Of a stretch of 64,000 nucleotides of DNA, positions 33,283 through 42,678 are shown in pieces; position 1 is the stretch's first letter, and each line of letters starts with the position of its first letter. Made by a program: the position numbers and the translations under genes. The stretch spans positions 2,666,001 to 2,730,000 of the forward strand of contig CP084620.1 of the NCBI GenBank assembly GCA_025917655.1. Direction: 5' to 3'. The notes below the pieces were generated by a model that was not told the origin of the DNA, ran no database searches, and worked only from the letters and a program-made list of their open reading frames with translations. Source of the DNA: Chlorella sorokiniana (lineage: Eukaryota > Chlorophyta > Trebouxiophyceae > Chlorellales > Chlorellaceae).

Positions 33283-33744
33283 GGCCGGCGGGCAAGGCCA
33301 GCCGGCCGCGTGGCCCGGGCCCCGCGAGCTGGACGCCCAGCGCCTGTGCCAGCCGCCGCCGCAGCGCAGGTGGTGGGGTGTATTGCGCTGGAGGGCAGGA
33401 GGAAGGCTGCGCAGGGCACGGACGCTACTCTGCAATGTGATGATGATGATCTGTGAACAAGCAGGCCGCTTGGGCAGGCTTGCGGTGGTTCAGATCAAAA
33501 GATGCAAGCGGGATAACTTGCTGCACTTCCCGCAACTTTCATCGACTCATCAAGATATGCCGGCACGATCGCCGCTCGCCTTTGCTTTGATAGCTAGTAC
33601 TTGACCTCACTTGTGTACCCCTTCCTCACTCGTGGGGACGCATACACGCAATCTACTGGCCTTCAAACGGTTAATGTGGGCTGCTCAGCGGGATAGCGGC
33701 CAGAGACACTGCGTCGAAAGCCCACTTGACCAGCCCACTTCAAC
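33283..33744. promoter_or_regulatory. Shared upstream region of two divergent genes
   Basis: The phosphatase gene reads left from 33282 and the F-box gene reads right from 33745, so both promoters must lie in these 462 bases. The central part, about 33430-33680, is clearly more AT-rich than the flanking genes. I see no TATA box that I would trust. Confidence 0.45.
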
Positions 33745-34834
33745 ATGTCTGCCACACAAGAGGCCCCCGCTTCCCTGCCATTGGATGCACTCGAGTCCAT
33801 TTTCAGTGCTCTGGGCGTCGAAGACCTCCTGCGGGCTTCGGAGTGAGTGGAGTGGACTTGTGCGAGCAGGCCTGCAAAAGAGCTGCCCACTAGCGGAAGT
33901 CTACATTTTGCAGCCGAGTCACAGTCGGTGCAGCACATGGTCACGTTGTCCCACACGCCGGCTGGATAAATGCACGCCAAACGCGGCACTCCCGCCAGCA
34001 AAGTCCGCACGCCTGACCCTCTCCCTCTGCTGCGTGCCTGCCGCATCGCCGCAGGGTTTGCCGCGTGTGGCACGCCGCTGCACAGCGCGACAGTCCTTGG
34101 GACGCCGCGCGACAGCGAGACCATCCCGCTGCAGACGAAGCGACGCTGGCGGTGTTGCGCGAGCGTGCCGCCGCCGCCGCCGTAGCAGCAGCTACTCCTG
34201 TTGGCGGCGTCAGCCGACGCGTCTACTCTGCGCTGCGCCAGCAGTGGACCTGTGAGCGCTGCCAGGAGCGGTTCAGTGATGGCGGCAACACCCGCGCCAG
34301 CTGCCGCTTCCACCCCGGCATCCTGTTCAGCGGTGGGCTGATGAACGGCGCCGGGCTGCGCTACACCTGCTGCTCCCGCCGCTCCCACCACATCCCAAAC
34401 GGCAGCCGTGACGCCAATGGCTGCGCTGCCACCTATCACACAGGCGGCCAGTCGGCATGGCAGCGACATGGCTCGGTGAGGCGCGGCTGTCAGGGGGCCA
34501 AAGCGAAAGCGCGGCGGCAGCTCCTGTTTGCCAGCACTGCCGGTCGCTCCCATCCCGCTTGTGAACTGTCATGTGCTGCGCTCAGCAGCTTGCTTCTGCC
34601 GACGATTGGCTGCAGGGCGTCAGGCCGCGGCGGGCTGCGGCAGAGCCAACCGGCGCAGGCGACCGCGGGAGCAGCGGCGGCAGCTTGCACAGCAGCAGCC
34701 CTCCGAGCGGCGCGTACCCCTTCCTGCAGACGGGGGCCCAGCTGCAGGAGTGGCACCCCAACCAGCGGCCCGGCTTGCTGGAACTACCCTCCCGCCTGTT
34801 TGCCGCCCTTGCGACAGGCAGCGGCGCCGCGTGA
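33745..34834 (+). CDS. F-box protein with a CHORD-like zinc-binding module
   Basis: Three exons join in phase without breaks: 33745-33842, 34055-34475 and 34616-34834, giving about 245 residues. The N-terminus APASLPLDALESIFSALGVE, continuing DLLRASEVCRVWHAAAQ, is an F-box, which docks on Skp1 in SCF ubiquitin ligases. Further on, WTCERCQERFSDGGNTRASC is followed by RFHPGILFSGG, then GLRYTCCSRRSHH and a final GCAATYH. The order C..C, C..HPG, CC, C....H reproduces the ligand layout of the CHORD zinc domain found in RAR1/CHP-1. The C-terminal exon is Gln/Ser-rich, then GAYPFLQTGAQLQEWHPNQR. I infer a substrate adaptor whose substrate- or partner-binding part is the zinc module. Whether the module is a true CHORD or a convergent relative needs a profile search. 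Confidence 0.8.
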
Positions 34835-35154
34835 GCGTGCCGCCTCGCCATGCTGCGTGCTGAGCCGCTCACGTTGCCCCACCTCTGCTGCTCTCTCTCG
34901 TTGCTGATCCTGGCCTTTGTCTTGGCTTGTGAACTCTAGCGGGCTGCGCATTATTGCGACCGGTTGCACCTTGCAATGGTGTTCTTGCAGCAGCTAATAG
35001 CTGCTAAAGCTGGTGTGGACCGCCTGCCCCGCTACGCTGAGCTCAGCGTTATTCAGGAAGGTCTTCGCGAGGGGCCATCGGGCACCAAGCAGCTGGAAGA
35101 GGGGTCCCTGCCCAGTGGGGCTGATGCCCAGCTGGCATGCGGCACATGCCAGCC
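34835..35154. other. Convergent spacer
   Basis: The F-box gene and the TPR gene end towards each other here. No further feature seen. Confidence 0.4.
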
Positions 35155-36357
35155 TCAGAAAAGGCCCAGGAAGCCGCTCTTCTCGGGCTGCTTGCGCTCG
35201 AAGCGGGCGATGAGGCCCTCGGCGGGGCATCCGCGCGCAGCGCCTCCAGGTCGGGGTCGGTGCGCAGCTGGCGGAACTCGACGGGACCGCGGTACCCTGC
35301 GGGACGTGGGGTGCGCACGATGCGCCGAGGGGTTGCAGCATGTGAGTGCATATGCGTGCGGGTGTGGCTGGGGAGGGGTTGATGTGTTCTGGGGCTCTGG
35401 GGGGCTGCCACAGGGAAGCAAGGGTGGTCGGGGAACAACAGCCAAGGTTGCTGCTCGGCATTAGGCCGTGCAAGGTGGCTAAGCAGCGGATGGCAGGCTA
35501 GCCCCGCGCATGCTCACCCTGCTCAATGGCGCCCGCCATGGCCACCAGCCCGTTCTCAATGTCGCCCAGGCGGGAGCGGCAGCAGGCAATCTGCGGCGGC
35601 AGCGGGGCGGCCATGGGAGGCGGCGGCGAGTCTGCCGACGCACGTGCCAGCGAGCCCCAGCCGCAGTCGGCGGCACCCTGATTCGCACAAGACAGGTCCA
35701 GCCATGCATGCGCCGCCATCAGGAGCGCAGCCCATGAGAGTTGAGCCGGACAGGCCATACAAAGTGCAGCACCCACGTTGTACAGCGCCGAGGTCAGCTC
35801 GCCGGTGGACAGCGCGGGCGGCTTGTCCCGCCACCGCTTCAGCCCCGTGCCTGGCAGCTCCAGAGCGCGCTCAAAGTACACCTGCGCCTTCTCATACTGG
35901 CCTGACGGCGAGCACAAGCCAAGAAACAGCGGCAGATCAACAGGGGCTGGAGGTGTGGGGTGGCGGCAACCACGGGCGGTGGCAGCAGCCACGGGTGGTG
36001 GCGCATCGCTACAACCGCTGCATACTGCCCCTTACCGGCATCAGAGAACTTCAAGCCGACCGCAATGGCGCCACGGGCATCCTGCGCAAAGCAGCAGCAG
36101 GGACTCTTAGACGTGCACTGTGCGGGGACGGCGTGGGCGGCGGCCTAGCGGCCTAGCGGCCAAGCGGGCAGCGGTTCACTTGCCTCTGGCTCGATATCCT
36201 CGATCAGGCCGATCTCGTCTGCAGCGCGCAGGGGCTTCAAACGCATTTGATGCTGCCGCAAAGCGCCTAGCCTGCCGCAGCTGGCGATAGGCCTCGCCCG
36301 AGGCCTGAAGGCGACACAGCGGGCAAAGCCCGTAACAGAAACAACTCTAGAAGCCAT
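35155..36357 (-). CDS. TPR-repeat protein, probably plastid-targeted
   Basis: The ATG at 36357 starts MASRVVSVTGFARCVAFRPR, a Ser/Arg/Val-rich leader without acidic residues, like a chloroplast transit peptide. Then come LKFSDAGKGQY and YEKAQVYFERALELPGTGLK with RWRDKPPALSTGELTSALYN. IACCRSRLGDIENGLVAMAG and YRGPVEFRQLRTDPDLEALR follow, and the end is EGLIARFERKQPEKSGFLGL before the stop at 35155. This matches a small conserved family of green-lineage chloroplast TPR proteins in which the loop with RxxDPDLExLR and a terminal GLF are constant. TPRs mediate protein-protein contacts, often in thylakoid complex assembly; the exact partner is unknown. The frame slips by one base at GGGG 35224-35227, between ALRADA and EGLIARF. 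Confidence 0.78.
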
Positions 36358-36596
36358 GATCGATTTGCAGAAGGCGCTACAAGCCAAGCAACAACGCTGC
36401 GGGCAGGGGCTGGGAGCACCGCTGTCGCCCGCTGGCCAGCAAGCCCCGCTGGTGCACCATGGTGCTCTGCTGGCATCATCCCTCTTTATTCTGAGGACAC
36501 TCTGGTGGGTATCCTAACAGAAACATACATCAGCAAGCAGATGAGACAGGAGTATGGTATCATGAACTTATGCATGCACAAGTCAGAAGTGACGGA

Positions 36597-38350
36597 TCAC
36601 GACACAGCCAGGCACAGCAGGCGCTCGACCACAGGGCTGGGCAGCGCGGTACGCATGCGGCGCTGCACCCGCGCCAGGCATCGCGCCAGCGTGCGCAGCT
36701 TGAACAGATCTGAGCGCGGCAGGCAGCGCACCAGCTGCCACGCCTGCTCAGGGAGTGCGCCAGTGCCGCGGGCAGGGCCGCTCCCAGGCCGATGCAGCCA
36801 CAAGGCACCAGCGCCCACTCAACCTCGGACAGCGGCAGGCCCGGGCGGATGGCCTCTGCCACCAGCGGCCAGCCTCGCTCCGGGGGACAGCACCGCAGCC
36901 CTGTCAGCACGAATGCCGTCGCCCGGCGGTTGCCAGGAAGCGTGCCGTGTCTTGGTGTGCGTTGCTCCTCCAGCTGGCACCCGCTCCGACTGCCAGCTCA
37001 ATGGGCAGCTTGCCCCCAAAGGTACTGGTGTTGGCAGCCTCAGGGGCGGCTGCCAGGAGGACCTGTACAGCCGCCAAATGTCCCGCATTGGCTGCACATG
37101 CCAGCGGGGTCCAGCCCTTCATGCACCTTGACGACGCCGCGGTTGGCGCTGCAGCCAGCAGCAGCTCAATGGTGGGCACATGGCCGCCCGCAGCAGCACA
37201 GTGCAGGGGCAGCGAACCGTCTGAGTTCGTTTGCGCCGCAATCGCGGGGCTGCACCCAGCAGCAGCTGCACAGCAGCGTCGCTTCTTGTAAAGCGCGAGT
37301 GGCATAGGCCGCCAAGTGCAGGGGACAATTGCTGGATGAGTCCGTGGCCGCCACGCTCTGTGGCGCTGCGGCCAGCAACAGCTGCAAGGCCCCTACTTTG
37401 CGGCCCTCCTCTGCATGAGCAAATGCTGCCTTGTGCAGCGGAAGCTGCCCCTGCCCATCGCTGATGAGCACTGCGTCGGGAGCTGCCGCCATCAGCAGTC
37501 GCATGGTGCGCACGTGGCACCCAGAAGCAGCACAGCGCAGCGGGAACCACCCATACTGGTTTTGAGCTCTGGCCGCCTCCGGGTGAAGGCTCAGCAACAG
37601 CGCCACTGCCGCAGTGTGGCCTCCAGCTGATGCCAAGATCACGAGGGCAGCAGCCATGTCTGTGGCGGTGTGGGCAGCCTGCTGGCCTGCACTCCCAGCG
37701 CAGGAACAGGCACAAAAGTCACAACCTACAAGCGCACTGGCAAAGAAAGCCACGACTTCAAGCTCTCTCACCTGCGCCAGCGCGCTGCAGCACGCTCGCC
37801 TGCACCTGGCGCACTGCCTCGGGATAATCCACCTCTGCAAGCGCGGCCCGCACAGCTGCATCTGGCGCTATGGGCACCTGGTCGCTGCGGCGCTGGAGCA
37901 GGTGCAGTGATTCCAGGGGACGCTCCACCCCCAGAGCTTCCTTGACTGCAGATGGGTGCGGCAGGACGTAAGCAATAGTTGGTGAATGTTTGGGGCGACG
38001 TTGCAGCACCCATATCCTCAACCTGTCAGTGCATCCGCCACGAGGTCTGCTGCTAGCTGTGACTTGAGGCTGTGAACCACGTACGTCTGGCCATGCCCGC
38101 CATCAAAGCGCTGTGCAGAGACCTGCAGTGGAGCATGGGCTAGGAGAGGAACTGGGGACGGGACCCGAAGCGGCGCCTTGAAACGCAACAGAATGTAGCT
38201 CCACTCGTGCGTGTCGCAACACCACCATGTATACCACAGGGCTCTGCAGGTTTCTCCCAGGGCAACGAAAGGAACTGTTGCTTTTCGGCTGCGCCAGAGC
38301 GGCTCCAGCAATTGCCCCGTGCCGCTCGCCCCACCTTGAAGCCTCGCCAA
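36597..38350 (-). CDS. Ankyrin-repeat protein
   Basis: At least five ankyrin-like units are readable on the - strand. They include LASAGGHTAAVALLLSLHPE, GWFPLRCAASGCHVRTMRLL, GQLPLHKAAFAHAEEGRKVG, DGSLPLHCAAAGGHVPTIEL and GWTPLACAANAGHLAAVQVL, each followed by LLAAAPE/D. An N-terminal exon from the ATG at 38350 reads FVALGETCRALWYTWWCCDT and ends SLKSQLAADLVADALTG. The next exon contains VRAALAEVDYPEAVRQVQAS. The C-terminal part reads LPLSEVEWALVPCGCIGLGA, then, in another frame, LPEQAWQLVRCLPRSDLFKL to the stop at 36597. The frame change is near 36755-36790. Repeats with LLAAAP signatures are typical of lineage-expanded ankyrin families in green algae. A role as a binding scaffold is all that can be said. 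Confidence 0.72.
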
Positions 38351-39278
38351 TCCTTGCCGATGGTAATCTTAGGCGGTTGCGACATTCGGTATGGCGGTTG
38401 CACTGCAGAACCTGCTCTCGTCTATTCGAACGCGGGAAGCTCACGACCGTCTCCGCAGAAGAAGAGTCACAAAGAGCAGGGAATAATCTAGATTGCGACT
38501 GACCGTGATATTAAGAAGGGGGAGCGCTGTTTGAAGGATGGGCAAAGGAGGGGGCCGCCGCCAACGCATGCTGAGTCTCCGCTCCACTGGCACATGATTT
38601 AAGTCTCTGCAGGCGGCCCTGTGAATGCATAGATCCTTGTCGAGACTCAGCTCCACAGCACTGTAGCTCTGTGCAGCCCTCGAAAGCGTTCCGAACTTGC
38701 AGCGAAAACAGCGGGGACGGCGGGCGCCATGCTAACCACCACCCACCCTGCGAGCCCTTAAACTGCAAAGCACTTACAACCGCACGGATGCCAACATCAC
38801 GTCAAGCTTGTCTGTTTGCGTTCAATTACTAGCACACTACCCGCCCTCCACTCCCTCCGCTGGCCGTGCCAGCCTGCCCCTTCCCATCGAACACCCTGCC
38901 TGGCCCTCCTGCCCGCACCCCGAAACCTTGCCCTGCTGCATGAGCACTAGCCCTGATTATCCGTGTATCTGCCACTACATGCACATGTGTTTGTGTGGGC
39001 CAAGGCTTTCAGCATTCTCACAGCTGCGCACATGGAAGCGGCGGCGAGTGGCGCTCCACAGAGCGGTTGGTGCTGTGCCCGGGAGGCGGCGTGCCCGAGT
39101 GCCAGCAGCCAGATCCCTTTCAATTGAACTCATGCTCACAGGCTGTCTGTGAGACGCCACGACTTTTGCATCTGCCTCATTGCAGGCTTACAGCTCGCAG
39201 CATTTGCAGTTATGGGCCAGCTATTAATTGCTGGTTGGGAGTGCAGGGATACGTGGTGGTCAATGCAGCGTGGCGTTG
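38351..39278. other. Intergenic region between two - strand genes
   Basis: It contains the promoter of the ankyrin gene and the 3' UTR of the PSF3 gene, whose likely poly(A) motif is at 39188-39192. Nothing else is supported; frames here lack conserved-looking sequence. Confidence 0.45.
39188..39192 (-). terminator. TGTAA polyadenylation motif of the PSF3 gene
   Basis: TTACA on the + strand, so TGTAA on the transcript, 87 bases beyond the stop codon. TGTAA is the usual green-algal poly(A) signal. Confidence 0.5.
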
Positions 39279-41103
39279 TCAGCCGGTGCCCGCGTTGGCG
39301 GCGGCGTTCTCATTGCCGCCGCCGCCGCCCTCGGCCCACTTGCGCTTGAGGCTCTGCGCGCGGTGGATGGGCCGGCTGTCGCCGCTGCCCTTCCAGCGCT
39401 GGTGCGCGGCGCCCGCCTCGGCTGCTGCGATGAAGAGCTGCGGCATGATGGGGGCGGGCGGCGTGAGCAGCATCGAGTGGGCTGGTTTGCAGGAGAGGAG
39501 GGCGCCCGAAGCGCTCAGCGGCCGCGTGGCCTTGCTTCGTGTTTTGTTGCCTCCCGCGCACCTGGGCCTCCTCTGCGCTCAGCTTGGCCTGCAGCTGGGT
39601 GGCCTCCAGGCTGCTCTCCACCAGAGGCGCTCGCGTCAGCAGCTCCTGTGCAGCGCAGGGAGAAGCCGGGGGAAGCCAGCACCTCACAAACGTGCACCCG
39701 CCGGAGCTGCCCCAAGCCATCCCATTCGCCTGGGCACGGTGCATGAGGCTGCCGGGCGGCAGCCCCTCAGCCCGCCAGGCGCGCCGCACTGAGGCCTGAG
39801 CGCAGCAGCTGCTCCGCACCGCCCCGCTGGCGCGGCTTTTGCACCCTGCGCAGTACTGCCTGATGCCCCGCACGTCACAGTACGTGTACCGCACCTTGTA
39901 TCGGCTGCGGAAGGTGTCCAAGATGAAGGCAGGGAAGTCCTCATCCGCCGTCACACACGCCTGCACGCGCACACATGGCAGCGGCACTTGCAGCGGCCGC
40001 CTGACCAAAGGCGTTGGCATGGCAACCGGCGCGCCCATGCCGAACCAAACATCACACCCCGTTGCTTCTGCTCGATGCCCCACGCCCTGCTCAACCCAGC
40101 TGCCATGCCTGGCGCAAGACCTGTCTTTGCCCCACGCTCTGCTCAACCCAGTTGCCATGCCTGGCGCAAGACCTGGACCGCGCGGCGGCGGCACTGGCGC
40201 TGTGCCGGCGTCAGCGTCAGCGCCCGGCTGCCCGCGCACCTGCATGGCTGCATGCAGGCGGGTGGCCACGGAGTAGTAGTGGGGGCAGCGCACGCGCAGG
40301 TCCTCGCACCCCGCCCCCGCCTTCATCTTGCGCCGCATCTTGGCGCCGTAGAAGCAAGGCAAGTCGGCCTGGGGCAGTTGGGGGCGGGGGGGGTAGGGTG
40401 TGGGGGGGGGCAAGCGTCATCAGGGGTGCAGCCCAGGCATTCAAAGCCAGGGTGGGGTAGGGTGGGGGCAGGGGAGCAAGCGTCAACAGGGGTGCAGCCC
40501 AGCTGGCGTAGGAAGGGTTGTTGTTGTTGATGACTTGTAAGGGAACTTGGGCGCCGTTTGAGCTTGGGGCGCAGCTGAGAGGCAGCGATTCCTGCCCTCA
40601 GCTGCGCAGAGGGCAGCTGGGATCGCAGCGATGCATCCCCAGCGATGGGGCGGGGATCTGTTGCACACCTGCAGCATGTTGCGCCCAGCCATGGCTGGCA
40701 CCATCCACAGCGGCAGGTCCAGCCGCGCCCCCGCAGGCAGGCTCTCGCAGTCGCTGCTGGGGTCGATCACGCGGCCCACACCTGTCGGGCAGAGACAGGG
40801 GACATATTGGGGAGGGCAGCGTTTCGAGTGTCGGTCAGCGTCAGCCCTTCAGCCTTTCATGGTCGGCTGCAGGCAACCCGCACCACTGCACACCAGCGCA
40901 TAGCCTGTGCAGACGGCGACGCAGGCCGAACGCAAGCTGGGTCGCCACAGGTGGCACAACAGCGCAGCATGCAAGCAAGCCTGGTGCATGCAGTGCTGCC
41001 GCCGCCGCCGCCTCGGCCCACCTGTGCACCCATGGACGAGGCGGACTGGGACGTGAGTCTCCTCAGCCGCGATGGCTTCTACAGAATAGTAGTCGCTGCC
41101 CAT
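39279..41103 (-). CDS. PSF3: GINS complex subunit PSF3
   Basis: The ATG at 41103 gives MGSDYYSVEAIAAEETHVPV, then RLVHGCTG, the conserved N-terminus of PSF3 (YYsv..il..E..vPv.f). The second exon begins GVGRVIDPSSDCESLPAGAR and LDLPLWMVPAMAGRNMLQ, matching the family motif in which a G/A-G-t-k/r-v-d-LPLWla segment follows the first loop. Next come ADLPCFYGAKMRRKMKAGAG with CPHYYSVATRLHAAM, and DEDFPAFILDTFRSRYK. Then follow ELLTRAPLVESSLEATQLQA, LFIAAAEAGAAHQRWKGSGD and a basic end, SLKRKWAEGG. GINS (SLD5, PSF1-3) is part of the CMG replicative helicase with CDC45 and MCM2-7 in the nucleus. The stop is at 39279. The gene has about six exons. A CTG-repeat of eight units lies just 5' of the start. 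The two introns near 40.1 and 40.45 kb carry duplicated segments. Confidence 0.86.
40078..40175. repeat. Imperfect direct repeat in a PSF3 intron
   Basis: Two copies of about 45 bases, starting CCCACGC(C/T)CTGCTCAACC and ending GGCGCAAGACCTG, at 40078-40123 and 40131-40175. Confidence 0.8.
40409..40503. repeat. Imperfect direct repeat in a PSF3 intron
   Basis: The segment GCAAGCGTCA(T/A)CAGGGGTG followed by CAGCCCAG occurs at about 40411-40438 and 40473-40502, separated by a G-rich stretch. Confidence 0.7.
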
Positions 41104-41319
41104 GGCTGCTGCTGCTGCTGCTGCTGCTGGTTGCTGAGCCTGGGGAGCCTGCTGCCGGTGGAGAAGCAGGAAGCGCTAGCAAAGACTGCGGCGCGACTGC
41201 TTGGTGCCAGGAAAATCGCTTGCTGATGCTAAGATCAAAAGACTAGCTGCCTGTGGTCCTGGCTGCCTAGGTTCTGAAGGGGCCGGCAAGCGCTCAGCGC
41301 TCCAGCGCCCAGCTGCTTC

Positions 41320-42154
41320 CTAAGCGTCGACTGCCGGCTCTGCGGCAAGGTGCTGCTGCACGAGGCCCAGCAGCCCTTCAACCTGCTCCTCGCTCAGCCG
41401 CTCCTCACAGTTCTCCACAACCTGAACGCGAAGGAGGGGAGGCATCACTTGAACAGGTGCGGATGTCGAGGGCGCAGTCGAGCCACCTCCCACTTCTAAC
41501 ATCTCTCCTCCCATCCTCCACCCCAGCGAGCCGCCCTCACCAGATACACGTCCAAAGCAGACGACGGGCGGCGGTTGATCAGCTGCAAGATTTCCCACTT
41601 GGTCAGGCCAAACTCCTGCGGGCGGCGGGCGGCACAAGCTCTCAACCCCGGGCCTCAGTTCACAGTGCGGCAGTGGGCTGCCCTGCGGCCAAGTTTGGTT
41701 CGTGCTGCACGGCATCACCACCTCAAGATCCCTTTGTTACCAGCGGTAAACAACATGAGCCAGCAACACACCCGGACAGCCTCGATGAAGGCTTGCAGCT
41801 GCCGCGGCTCTTGTAGCTGCCGCCGCTCTGCTGCAGCAGCGCTGTGTATGCCTGGATCTCAGAAGGGGTGGCCCTGCTGATCACCGGCTGCTTGTCTGCC
41901 TCCCTGTCTTTGAGTACTGCCAGCACCTCGTCGTTGGAAAGGAGGCCAAGATTCTCCTCAACACTGCGCTTGGCAGGCGGGCAAACAAACAGGGCTCAGC
42001 TTTGTTGCGGGCGACGACGGGCGCGGCACTTGGCAGAGAGTAAGCGGCGGTGGATGCAGTCAGCTGGCCTTGCGCGCACATCCTGGGTTTCAAAGACGCT
42101 TGCAGCGGTGCACAGAACAGCGGGGTTGCATGCCCCCCGCACTCACATCTTCAT
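41320..42154 (-). CDS. RPC9: RNA polymerase III subunit RPC9 (RPB4-like, CRCP)
   Basis: The protein reads MKIVEENLGLLSNDEVLAVL, then KDREADKQPVISRATPSEIQ and AYTALLQQSGGSYKSR. Further pieces are LQAFIEAV, EFGLTKWEILQLINRRPSSA with LDVYLV, and VENCEERLSEEQVEGLLGLV, before the stop at 41320. This is the RPC9/CRCP family, which pairs with RPC8 to form the Pol III stalk used in initiation on tRNA and 5S genes. The first exon is only eight bases (42147-42154, ATGAAGAT), joined to the next at 41963 by an intron with a GTGAGT donor and GCGCAG acceptor. Without it the protein would lack the conserved MKI/V start. The frame changes by one base near 41801-41808. About 120 residues is normal for the family. 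Confidence 0.84.
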
Positions 42155-42678
42155 AAGCCTGCTCAGGTGCACAGCTGCTCGTAATACAGCAGCTTATGCG
42201 AGCCCGTTGTTGCGGCGAGGGTGAAGGCGGGGCACCGCCAAACAAGCTGCAAGTTCCAAAAAGGTTGGTTGGCCAGGAGCAGCCCTGTTGATGCGCTTCG
42301 CTCGTGAAACAACGCTCGTGGAGCGGCGAAGGCTGATGTGCCTGACTAGCAGAAGCCGGGGACCGGCATCAGCTCGCATTTGATTGGGCGCATTACAACG
42401 ACGCCACGTCAGCTGACAGTATAGAGCCGGTGCAGGGCCATGATTGCTGAACACACGTGGTGAGGCTGGCCTGCAGGGTTGCATCTGCATGCATTATCCT
42501 GCAGTTTAAGATCTTTGATGTACACAGAAAGTGTGCAGGTGGGGCCCCATGCTGGGCTCACGTTGAGGGTTTGTTGTTGCATGGACAATCTCAATATGAT
42601 GCACTGAAGGGAATGGCTGGCTCCCAAGCTCTCAAGAATATTCAGTAAAGATTGGAAATGTTCTACCTGTATGTGAGC
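42155..42678. other. Intergenic region between two - strand genes
   Basis: It contains the RPC9 promoter and the 3' UTR of the SPD1-like gene. It is markedly less GC-rich than the flanks, for example 42490-42540 and 42590-42670. No gene is supported. Confidence 0.45.

Noticed and set aside
41104-41130. CTG repeat read as a poly-Leu or poly-Gln coding tract
   Set aside because: It lies just 5' of the PSF3 start codon, outside the conserved protein, and is more likely untranslated leader.
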